Part shown: piece after piece, positions 7,068 to 14,408 of the stretch
Position numbering within the stretch: position 1 is the first letter of the stretch
Layout of the letters: every line of letters begins with the position of its first letter
Assembly: GCA_003645845.1 (NCBI GenBank)
Contig: QNCV01000030.1
Location: forward strand, 1 to 14,703
DNA: 14,703 nucleotides
Direction of reading: 5' to 3'
Source: Fidelibacterota bacterium
Lineage (GTDB): Bacteria > Fidelibacterota > UBA2242
Translations under genes and position numbers: made by a program
Notes under the pieces: generated by a model
What the model saw: the letters and a program-made list of their open reading frames with translations, nothing else
Database searches by the model: none
Told to the model about the DNA's origin: nothing

Positions 7068-7079
7068 ATCGAAATACAA

Positions 7080-10000
7080 ATGAGTTTTACTAAACCTTTT
7101 AGTCAAAGTCATGAATTTGAGAGCATTACAATTCATCTCTCTTCTCCAGAAGCAATACTGACCCGTTCTCATGGTGAAGTACTCAAGCCTGAGACGATTA
7201 ACTATCGCTCCTACAAACCGGAAAAGGACGGACTGTTTTGTGAAAAAATATTCGGTCCGGTCAAGGACTGGGAATGTCACTGTGGGAAGTATAAACGGAT
7301 TCGGTATAAAGGGATAATTTGTGATCGGTGCGGTGTGGAAGTCGCCCGGAAAAAAGTGCGACGCGAACGCATGGGACATATTACCCTTGCGGTACCGGTT
7401 GTTCATATCTGGTTTCTGCGTTCGATTCCCAGTAAACTCTATTACTTGTTAGACATTAAGACGAAAAATCTCGAAGAGATTGTCTATTATGAGAAATACG
7501 TGGTTTTAAACCAGGGCGGATCGGATTTACCCTATAAATCGGTGATATCGGAAGAGGAGTATTTCGAAAATATGATGAAATACGGTCCGAAAACCGAACT
7601 CTTCGATGAAGAAGAGGCCCAAAACTATTTTATTGCAAAAACCGGTGGTGAAGCTATCCGCGAGCTGCTTCAGAAGGTTGATGTCGAGGTTCTTGTCAGA
7701 GACCTGAAAAAAGAACTTAAAACGAAAAAATCGGCCACCCAAAAAACCGAAATTCTAAAGCGATTAAAAGTCGTTCGGGCTTTCCAGGCCGGCGAAGGGA
7801 AACCTGTCAATAAGCCGGAATGGATGGTGGTTACGGTTCTGCCGGTTATTCCGCCGGATTTGCGACCGCTGGTACCCCTTGAAGGTGGTCGGTTTGCAGC
7901 GAGTGATCTGAACGATCTTTATCGCCGGGTAATAATCCGGAACAATCGTCTGAAACAGCTGATTGAAATCAAAGCGCCCGACGTTATTCTCCGGAACGAG
8001 AAACGGATGCTGCAGGAAGCCGTGGACTCCCTTTTCGATAACAGTCGCCGCAGAACCGAAGTGCGCAGCGGAACCCGCCGGCCATTGAAAAGACTTAGTG
8101 ATATGCTGAAAGGCAAAGAGGGACGTTTTCGTCAGAATCTGCTGGGAAAACGGGTTGATTATAGTGGTCGGTCGGTGATTGTTGTTGGTCCGACGTTGCA
8201 GCTGAATCAGTGTGGTTTGCCGAAAGAAATGGCGATAGAATTATTTAAGCCGCATATCATTCATCAATTGATCCGGCGACGTCTTGCCAAAACGCCCAAA
8301 TCCGCAAAAACGATGGTTGAGCGGAAGGATGCGGAAGTCTACAGGGTTCTGGAGTATGTTGTTAAAGACCATCCGGTGTTATTGAACCGTGCTCCGACTC
8401 TGCACCGTCTTGGTATTCAGGCTTTCCAACCGGTACTGATCAACGGCAAGGCTATTCAGATCCACCCATTGGTTTGCGCCGCATTCAATGCCGACTTTGA
8501 CGGCGATCAGATGGCCGTGCATGTGCCTCTGTCATTTGAAGCCCAGATGGAATGCCGGATTCTGGCCCTTTCCAGTCATAATATCCTCCACCCTGCTCAT
8601 GGTCATCCCATTGCCATTCCGTCTCAGGATATGGTTCTGGGGGTATATTACATTACCCGTCAGAAAGATGGCGCCAAGGGTGAAGGCATGATCTTCAGTT
8701 CGATTGACGAGGCTGTCATTGCCTTTGAAAATGGTCAGGTTGATATTCATGCCAAAGTTAAAATCCGAGTCGATGGCAAACTGATTGAAACGACGCCCGG
8801 TCGTGCATTGTTCAACAGAATCTTGCCAAAAGGAATCGGCTATATTAACGAACTTATCAGCAAGAAAACGATTGAGAGAATTGTCGGGATGTCTTTTCAG
8901 GAAGCCGGTAATTATGAAACCGTTAAATTTCTGGATAATTTGAAAGACCTCGGATTCAAATTTGCCACTCAATCGGGTGTATCTATTTCCATTTCCGATG
9001 TGTTAATCCCACCGGAGAAGGATGCAATTCTGAAAGATTCCTTTGCCAAGGTCGAAGATATTCAGCGAAAATTCAATAATGGAATTCTTACCGAAGGTGA
9101 ACGCTATAATAAAGTCATTGACAACTGGACCCATACCACGAATGCACTTTCGCAAGTGATGATTGAGCATATGGCTTCTGATCGTCAGGGATTCAATCCG
9201 GTGTATATGATGGCTGACTCGGGAGCCCGCGGTAGTAGCGAGCAGATTAAACAGCTTGCCGCTATGCGCGGTCTGATGGCTAAGCCACAAAAAGCGATGA
9301 CCGGACAGGTTGGGGAGATTATCGAGACACCAATTACGTCAAACTTTAAAGAGGGATTGACGGTGTTGGAATATTTTATTTCAACCCACGGTGCCCGTAA
9401 AGGCTTGGCGGATACCGCCCTGAAGACTGCTGATGCCGGATATCTTACTCGTCGTCTTGTCGATGTGGCCCAGGATGTAGTTATTTCTGAAGAAGACTGC
9501 GGAACAATTAACGGTATCGAAATCACCGCATTGAAAAAAGAAGAGAATATCATTGAAAATTTGGCCGATCGTATTGTCGGAAGAGTGGCTCAGGAAGATG
9601 TTTACAATCCCGAGGATGAAAATGAAATCTTTGTAGAAGCCGGCCAGATGATTAATGAGAAAAAGGCCCTGCAGATTCAACGAGCCGGTATTGAAAAGGT
9701 CCGGATTCGTTCGGTATTGACCTGCGAATCTCACCGCGGCGTCTGCAGTAAGTGCTACGGCCGCAATCTGGCGACCGGGAAAATGATCAATATTGGCGAA
9801 GCTGTCGGGATTATGGCGGCTCAATCCATTGGAGAACCCGGTACGCAGCTCACTCTGCGGACCTTTCACTTTGGCGGAACGGCGGCCCGTATTGTTGAAG
9901 AATCGGAAACCGTGGCCAAGAGTAAAGGAAAGGTCGTTTTCTCAGAAAATTATCGTTTTATCGATTATAAAAAAGACGACTATAACGTCTCTATTTCACG

Positions 10001-11354
10001 AAATGCAATGTTGAGTCTGATTGACGACAATAACCGGGTAACATCGACTTATAATATTCCCTACGGCGCCCATGTTTTGGTCAATGAAGGCGATGAGGTT
10101 TCTATTGGTCGGACATTGTTCCGCTGGGATATTTACATGGATCAGATTTTGGCGCTGAATGATGGTAAAGTTCGGTATGTTGATCTGATTGAAGATGTCA
10201 GCTACAGTATTGAAGCGGATGAATCCGGTCACAAATCCACAACAGTCATAGAGGCTAAGGATCGCACAATCCAGCCGCGGATCGACATAGTGGGTATGGA
10301 GAATGGCAAAGAGGTTGTTTATCCGGGGTTTGTCTTGCCGATTCGTGCCATGCTGGTCGTAAAACCGGGAGATGAGGTTGTTGCCGGTGATGTGATTGCC
10401 AAAATTCCGAAGGAGATAGGAAAAACAAGTGATATTACCGGTGGTCTTCCCCGTGTCGCCGAGCTGTTTGAAGCCCGGAAACCGAGCGATCCGGCTGTCA
10501 TTACCGAAATTGATGGTAGAGTCAGTTTTGGTAAGACGGAAAAAGGCATACGCGAAATCATTGTTTCCAATCCCGATGGTCCGCAGAAAAAATACAAGAT
10601 GCCCTACGGCCGGCACGTTCTTGTTAACCAGGGGGATGAAGTCAAAGCGGGTGACCGTCTTTGTGAAGGTCCCGTTGCGCCGCAGGATATTCTGGCTGTG
10701 CAGGACCCACGCAAGGTTCAGGAATATCTGGTGAATGAAATTCAGGAAGTGTACCGACTTCAGGGAGTACGTATCAATGACAAGCATATCGAAGTGATTG
10801 TCCGTCAGATGATGCAAAAAGTCCGGATCGAAGATTCCGGCGATACCAATTTGCTGGAGAAAGACCGTGTCAACCGGCATGAGCTCATCGAAGAAAATGA
10901 ACGGATTAAAAATTATGTTGTCATTACCAATGTGGGTGATTCCGACTGGGATATTGATGATGTGGTATCGAAAAAGGAATTTGCAAAATTCAACCGCCTA
11001 CTGAAAGAGGAGGGACGGAATCCCGCCAAAGCGCGTCCGGCACGCCCGGCTCAGTTTACCGAAATTCTGCTGGGTATTACCCGGGCGTCACTAAATACGG
11101 AATCCTTCCTGTCCGCTGCATCTTTCCAGGAAACTACCCGTGTATTGACGGATGCCGCGGTGGCAGGTAAAGTTGATCATCTGCGTGGTTTAAAAGAGAA
11201 TATCCTGATGGGACACCTGATTCCGGCGGGGACGGGTCTGCGCAAGTATAAAGATATCCTCGTAATGGAGCCGGAACATGAGCTGGAAGAGTGGGATAAC
11301 ATTAATAAAAAAGAGCAATTAAAAGAAAATGAATTGGCAGCGCTGCAAAAATAG
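7080..11354 (+). CDS. rpoC: DNA-directed RNA polymerase subunit beta'
   Basis: This 1424-residue beta' subunit carries the catalytic Mg-binding motif NADFDGDQMAV, with Asp472, Asp474 and Asp476. The N-terminal zinc site has Cys66, Cys68, Cys81 and Cys84. The second zinc site has Cys807, Cys882, Cys889 and Cys892. The bridge helix lies around 746-800 (FISTHGARKGLADTALKTAD). The trigger loop motif GEPGTQLTLRTFH includes Arg927 and His930. About 180 residues then separate the two trigger-helix halves, the second starting at DITGGLPRVAELFEARKP (1118-1135). This is the SI3 insertion also found in Proteobacteria and Bacteroidota and absent from Bacillota. The N-terminus, with GEVLKPETINYRSYKPEKDG (32-51), is of FCB type. 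It follows rpoB after 34 bases. No terminator is visible after it. Confidence 0.99.
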   Translation: MSFTKPFSQSHEFESITIHLSSPEAILTRSHGEVLKPETINYRSYKPEKDGLFCEKIFGPVKDWECHCGKYKRIRYKGIICDRCGVEVARKKVRRERMGHITLAVPVVHIWFLRSIPSKLYYLLDIKTKNLEEIVYYEKYVVLNQGGSDLPYKSVISEEEYFENMMKYGPKTELFDEEEAQNYFIAKTGGEAIRELLQKVDVEVLVRDLKKELKTKKSATQKTEILKRLKVVRAFQAGEGKPVNKPEWMVVTVLPVIPPDLRPLVPLEGGRFAASDLNDLYRRVIIRNNRLKQLIEIKAPDVILRNEKRMLQEAVDSLFDNSRRRTEVRSGTRRPLKRLSDMLKGKEGRFRQNLLGKRVDYSGRSVIVVGPTLQLNQCGLPKEMAIELFKPHIIHQLIRRRLAKTPKSAKTMVERKDAEVYRVLEYVVKDHPVLLNRAPTLHRLGIQAFQPVLINGKAIQIHPLVCAAFNADFDGDQMAVHVPLSFEAQMECRILALSSHNILHPAHGHPIAIPSQDMVLGVYYITRQKDGAKGEGMIFSSIDEAVIAFENGQVDIHAKVKIRVDGKLIETTPGRALFNRILPKGIGYINELISKKTIERIVGMSFQEAGNYETVKFLDNLKDLGFKFATQSGVSISISDVLIPPEKDAILKDSFAKVEDIQRKFNNGILTEGERYNKVIDNWTHTTNALSQVMIEHMASDRQGFNPVYMMADSGARGSSEQIKQLAAMRGLMAKPQKAMTGQVGEIIETPITSNFKEGLTVLEYFISTHGARKGLADTALKTADAGYLTRRLVDVAQDVVISEEDCGTINGIEITALKKEENIIENLADRIVGRVAQEDVYNPEDENEIFVEAGQMINEKKALQIQRAGIEKVRIRSVLTCESHRGVCSKCYGRNLATGKMINIGEAVGIMAAQSIGEPGTQLTLRTFHFGGTAARIVEESETVAKSKGKVVFSENYRFIDYKKDDYNVSISRNAMLSLIDDNNRVTSTYNIPYGAHVLVNEGDEVSIGRTLFRWDIYMDQILALNDGKVRYVDLIEDVSYSIEADESGHKSTTVIEAKDRTIQPRIDIVGMENGKEVVYPGFVLPIRAMLVVKPGDEVVAGDVIAKIPKEIGKTSDITGGLPRVAELFEARKPSDPAVITEIDGRVSFGKTEKGIREIIVSNPDGPQKKYKMPYGRHVLVNQGDEVKAGDRLCEGPVAPQDILAVQDPRKVQEYLVNEIQEVYRLQGVRINDKHIEVIVRQMMQKVRIEDSGDTNLLEKDRVNRHELIEENERIKNYVVITNVGDSDWDIDDVVSKKEFAKFNRLLKEEGRNPAKARPARPAQFTEILLGITRASLNTESFLSAASFQETTRVLTDAAVAGKVDHLRGLKENILMGHLIPAGTGLRKYKDILVMEPEHELEEWDNINKKEQLKENELAALQK

Positions 11355-11375
11355 AAAAATTAGAGATAAAATGTA

Positions 11376-11406
11376 TTGCTTAAAAAATAAAGAAATTGTA
11401 TTTTTG
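11376..11406 (+). promoter_or_regulatory. Possible Bacteroidota-type promoter before the str genes
   Basis: The 75-base spacer between rpoC and rpsL is very AT-rich and contains TATTTTTG at 11399-11406. This fits the Bacteroidota -7 element TAnnTTTG. A TTG at 11376-11378 lies 20 bases upstream, close to the consensus -33 spacing. A start about 6-8 bases downstream would leave a leader that keeps the GGAG ribosome-binding site at 11421-11424 intact. Such matches arise by chance in AT-rich DNA, and the str genes could simply be read through from rpoC, since no terminator is seen. A sigma70-like TATAAT at 11415-11420 is nearby but would start transcription after the ribosome-binding site. Confidence 0.4.
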
Positions 11407-11429
11407 TAGGCTTTTATAATGGAGAAAAT

Positions 11430-11801
11430 ATGCCAACGATTAACCAGTTAGTACGTAAAGGTAGAAAGACTGTAAGTAAAAGAGAGAAAGCGCCCGCATT
11501 GCGTGGTTGCCCCCAGAAGCGGGGTGTATGTACACGTGTGTATACTACCACGCCGAAAAAGCCAAATTCGGCACTGCGGAAAGTTGCCCGTGTTCGTCTG
11601 GTCAATGGCAAAGAGGTGAATGCTTATATTCCTGGGGAAGGACATAATTTGCAGGAGCATTCACTGGTACTTGTCGAAGGCGGTCGTGTTAAGGATTTAC
11701 CGGGTGTCCGGTATCACATTATCCGCGGCACGCTTGATACAAGTGGTGTAAATGACAGAAAAAACAGTCGCTCCAGATATGGTACTAAACGGCCGTCATA
11801 G
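11430..11801 (+). CDS. rpsL: 30S ribosomal protein S12 (uS12)
   Basis: This 123-residue protein is S12, the small-subunit protein at the decoding centre that controls accuracy. It carries the conserved TTTPKKPNSALRKVARVRL (40-58) and EGHNLQEHS (70-78), then GGRVKDLPGVRYH (84-96). Lys43, Lys44 and Lys88 (E. coli K42, K43 and K87 without the initiator Met) are unchanged, so there is no sign of a streptomycin-resistance substitution. Asp89 is the residue that is beta-methylthiolated in E. coli. GGAG at 11421-11424 lies 5 bases before the ATG. It is the first gene of the str group and is followed by rpsG after 15 bases. Confidence 0.98.
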   Translation: MPTINQLVRKGRKTVSKREKAPALRGCPQKRGVCTRVYTTTPKKPNSALRKVARVRLVNGKEVNAYIPGEGHNLQEHSLVLVEGGRVKDLPGVRYHIIRGTLDTSGVNDRKNSRSRYGTKRPS

Positions 11802-11816
11802 CAGGGAGATATCTTA

Positions 11817-12284
11817 ATGGCTCGCAGAAAGAAAATAGTTGCTCGTGAAATCTTACCCGATCCCAAATATGGTGATATCGACGTCGCGAGATTTATCAGT
11901 TATTTATTGAAAGAGGGTAAACGTTCTGTTGCGGAAACCATCTTTTACGATGCTATGGATATTATTCAGAAGAAGCGGAAAACCAATGGATTGGATGTTT
12001 TTCGCAAAGCCATGAATAATGTTGCGCCGATCATGGAGGTAAAATCGAGGCGAATCGGTGGCGCTACCTATCAGGTGCCCATCGAAGTTAAACCGAAACG
12101 TAAATTTGCCTTGGCCGCTCGTTGGATTATAGGCTTTTCAAAATCACGGCCGGGTAAATCCATGGCTGAAAAACTGGCGGCCGAAATGATGGCGGCTGCC
12201 GATGGCGAAGGTGCTTCAATCAAGAAAAGAGATGATACGCACCGCATGGCAGAAGCAAACAAGGCATTTGCACATTTCAGATAA
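11817..12284 (+). CDS. rpsG: 30S ribosomal protein S7 (uS7)
   Basis: This 155-residue protein matches S7, which nucleates assembly of the 30S head and lines the E site. The basic N-terminal arm reads MARRKKIVAREILPDPKYGD. The beta-hairpin that contacts mRNA and E-site tRNA is at about 74-91 (VKSRRIGGATYQVP), and KRKFALAARWI follows. The C-terminus (DDTHRMAEANKAFAHFR) is standard. A GGGAG ribosome-binding site at 11804-11808 lies 8 bases before the ATG. In E. coli, S7 represses its own operon by binding the rpsL-rpsG spacer; that spacer is only 15 bases here, so the E. coli type of operator cannot fit in it. Confidence 0.98.
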   Translation: MARRKKIVAREILPDPKYGDIDVARFISYLLKEGKRSVAETIFYDAMDIIQKKRKTNGLDVFRKAMNNVAPIMEVKSRRIGGATYQVPIEVKPKRKFALAARWIIGFSKSRPGKSMAEKLAAEMMAAADGEGASIKKRDDTHRMAEANKAFAHFR

Positions 12285-12290
12285 TCATTA

Positions 12291-12294
12291 AGGA
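12291..12294 (+). promoter_or_regulatory. Ribosome-binding site bearing on the fusA start
   Basis: AGGA is followed by GTG at 12300 (5 bases away), TTG at 12303 (8 bases away) and ATG at 12312 (17 bases away), all in the fusA frame. Spacing favours TTG or GTG over ATG. The homologous part of EF-G begins only around KNVRNIGIMAHIDAGKTT, so conservation does not decide between them. Confidence 0.55.
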
Positions 12295-12299
12295 ATTCT

Positions 12300-14399
12300 G
12301 TGTTGAGAGAAATGTTAAAAAATGTTCGGAATATTGGAATTATGGCGCATATAGACGCCGGTAAAACCACTACGACCGAACGGATTCTCTTTTACACAGG
12401 CCGACTGCATAGAATGGGTGAGGTCCACGAAGGTTCTGCCGCAATGGATTGGATGGAACAGGAAAAAGAACGGGGCATTACGATTACCTCGGCCGCAACA
12501 ACCTGTTACTGGGAAAAGCACCGTATAAATATTATTGATACGCCGGGCCACGTGGATTTTACAGCTGAGGTTGAACGCTCTCTCCGGGTTTTGGATGGAG
12601 CGATTGCTATTTTTTGTGGCGTTGGCGGTGTTGAGCCGCAGAGCGAAACAGTTTGGCGTCAGGCGGATAAATACCAGATTCCCCGCATCGCTTTTGTGAA
12701 TAAAATGGATCGAGCCGGTGCGGATTTTTTTAATGTTTTGGATATGATACGCAAGCGGCTGAACGCTAACCCCATTGCTGTTAATTTACCGATAGGGTCC
12801 GGTGAAATGTTTACCGGAGTAATCGATTTGGTTCGGTTTAAGAGTATTATTTATGACAACAGTGCGCTGGGAGCCAAGTATTATCTGGGAGATGTGCCGG
12901 AAGATCTCAAAGAAACCGCCCAAAAGTATCGCGATAAAATGCTCGAAGAAGCCGCCAATTATGACGATATTCTTTTTGCAAAATATCTAAACGGTGATGT
13001 TATCGAGCCAAAGGAGATCGTTCAGGCGCTGAGAAAAGGAACTTTGCAGAATCGGATTGTTCCGGTATTATGCGGTTCGGCCTTTAAAAATAAAGGTGTG
13101 CAACCGCTGCTGGACGCCGTGATCAATTATTTGCCGTCACCCTTTGATGTTCCGCCGGTTAAAGGAGTGAACCTGAAAGGCACGGAGATAGAAAGAATTG
13201 CCGATCCCGAGGGACCGACGGCTGCGTTGATTTTTAAAATTATGTCGGATTCTCATGTAGGACATTTGAGTTTTGTGAGAGTCTATTCGGGTTCGATTAA
13301 AAAGGGAACCTTGGTTTATAATTCCACGGTTGGTAAAAAAGAACGGGTTCATCGTTTACTGCTGATGCATGCCAACAAGCGGGAAGATCGTGATGAATTA
13401 TCAAGCGGTGAAATCGGAGCCCTGGTTGGATTGAAACATAGTTTTACCGGCCATACACTCTGTGATCCGAAGAACCCGATTATTCTTGAATCCATGGTTT
13501 TTCCGGAGCCGGTTATTTCGATTACCATTGAGCCGAAAAGTAAAGCCGATTCGGAAAACCTGAAGACTGCACTTGAAAAACTGTCATATGAAGATCCGAC
13601 TTTTCGAATGGCTGAAGATGAGGAGACCGGTCAGATGATTATCTCCGGCATGGGGGAATTGCATCTGGAAATTCTGATTGAGCGTTTGCTGCGGGAATAT
13701 AAGGTGCGCGCTCATGTGGGTAAACCTCAGGTTTCATACCGTGAAACTGTCGAAGAGAGCGCCAGGGGACACGGTGTATTTGATCGAAAAACCGGCAATA
13801 AAACACAATATGCGGTTATAGATATTGAAATCAGTCACGATGACTCGGCTGATCACGGTGTCATTATTCAGAATAAAATCTCAAAACTTGATATCCCGCT
13901 GGAATTTATTCCGGCTGTTGAACGCGGTATCCAAAACAGTGTAAAGAGCGGAATTATTGCCGGTTACCCGCTTCACAAGATTAGAATTGTTCTCCTGGGT
14001 GGTGAATACCGGGAAAATGAGAGTACGGAGCTGGCTTACGAAGTAGCCGCTTCACTGGCACTGAAAGACGCACTTCAAAAGGCAAAACCGGCGATTCTGG
14101 AACCGGTTATGGCGCTGGAAGTATCGGTGCCCGATACTTATCTGGGAGATGTTCTCAATGATCTCAATTCCCGGCGGACGGATATCATCAGCGTTGACAA
14201 ACGAAAAGACATTAATATAATTGATGGGATGATTCCTTTAAGAGAATCATTCGGATATGCAACGGATTTAAGATCTTTAAGCCAGGGAAGAGCGGTCTTT
14301 ACCATTCAGTTCTCCAGTTATGAATTCTGTGATAAGAAGATTCAGCAGGAGATTGTGGAAAAGACGCGTGGTTTCATCCCTGAATTTTTACAAAATTAA
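12300..14399 (+). CDS. fusA: Elongation factor G, with a divergent domain IV tip
   Basis: This 699-residue GTPase has the EF-G domain order. The G domain has G1 AHIDAGKTT (16-24), switch I EKERGITITSAATT (55-68), G3 DTPGHVDF (80-87), G4 NKMD (134-137) and G5 GSAFKN (259-264). Domain II starts near 305. Domain III includes ETGQMIISGMGELHLEI (442-458). Domain IV covers about 475-600, and domain V ends with SFGYATDLRSLSQGRA (650-665). EF-G drives tRNA-mRNA translocation and, with RRF, ribosome recycling. The position after rpsL-rpsG and before tuf is the canonical fusA locus. Domain IV is odd: Arg571 replaces the nearly invariant His (E. coli H583), and the usual GGRGQYGHV loop reads GNKTQYAVI (499-507). 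It may belong to a divergent EF-G subfamily. The first codon is GTG or TTG. Confidence 0.95.
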   Translation: MLREMLKNVRNIGIMAHIDAGKTTTTERILFYTGRLHRMGEVHEGSAAMDWMEQEKERGITITSAATTCYWEKHRINIIDTPGHVDFTAEVERSLRVLDGAIAIFCGVGGVEPQSETVWRQADKYQIPRIAFVNKMDRAGADFFNVLDMIRKRLNANPIAVNLPIGSGEMFTGVIDLVRFKSIIYDNSALGAKYYLGDVPEDLKETAQKYRDKMLEEAANYDDILFAKYLNGDVIEPKEIVQALRKGTLQNRIVPVLCGSAFKNKGVQPLLDAVINYLPSPFDVPPVKGVNLKGTEIERIADPEGPTAALIFKIMSDSHVGHLSFVRVYSGSIKKGTLVYNSTVGKKERVHRLLLMHANKREDRDELSSGEIGALVGLKHSFTGHTLCDPKNPIILESMVFPEPVISITIEPKSKADSENLKTALEKLSYEDPTFRMAEDEETGQMIISGMGELHLEILIERLLREYKVRAHVGKPQVSYRETVEESARGHGVFDRKTGNKTQYAVIDIEISHDDSADHGVIIQNKISKLDIPLEFIPAVERGIQNSVKSGIIAGYPLHKIRIVLLGGEYRENESTELAYEVAASLALKDALQKAKPAILEPVMALEVSVPDTYLGDVLNDLNSRRTDIISVDKRKDINIIDGMIPLRESFGYATDLRSLSQGRAVFTIQFSSYEFCDKKIQQEIVEKTRGFIPEFLQN

Positions 14400-14408
14400 G
14401 GAGTTCTC

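Noticed and set aside
9996..10880. Long minus-strand open frame of 294 codons inside rpoC
   Set aside because: It lies wholly opposite the conserved trigger-loop insertion and C-terminal region of rpoC, has no recognisable domain and no ribosome-binding site that I could see. It is a by-product of rpoC codon usage.
11415..11420. TATAAT as a sigma70 -10 box for rpsL
   Set aside because: No -35 hexamer is present at 16-18 bases upstream (the nearest TTGTAT is only 13 bases away), and transcription would begin too late to include the ribosome-binding site.
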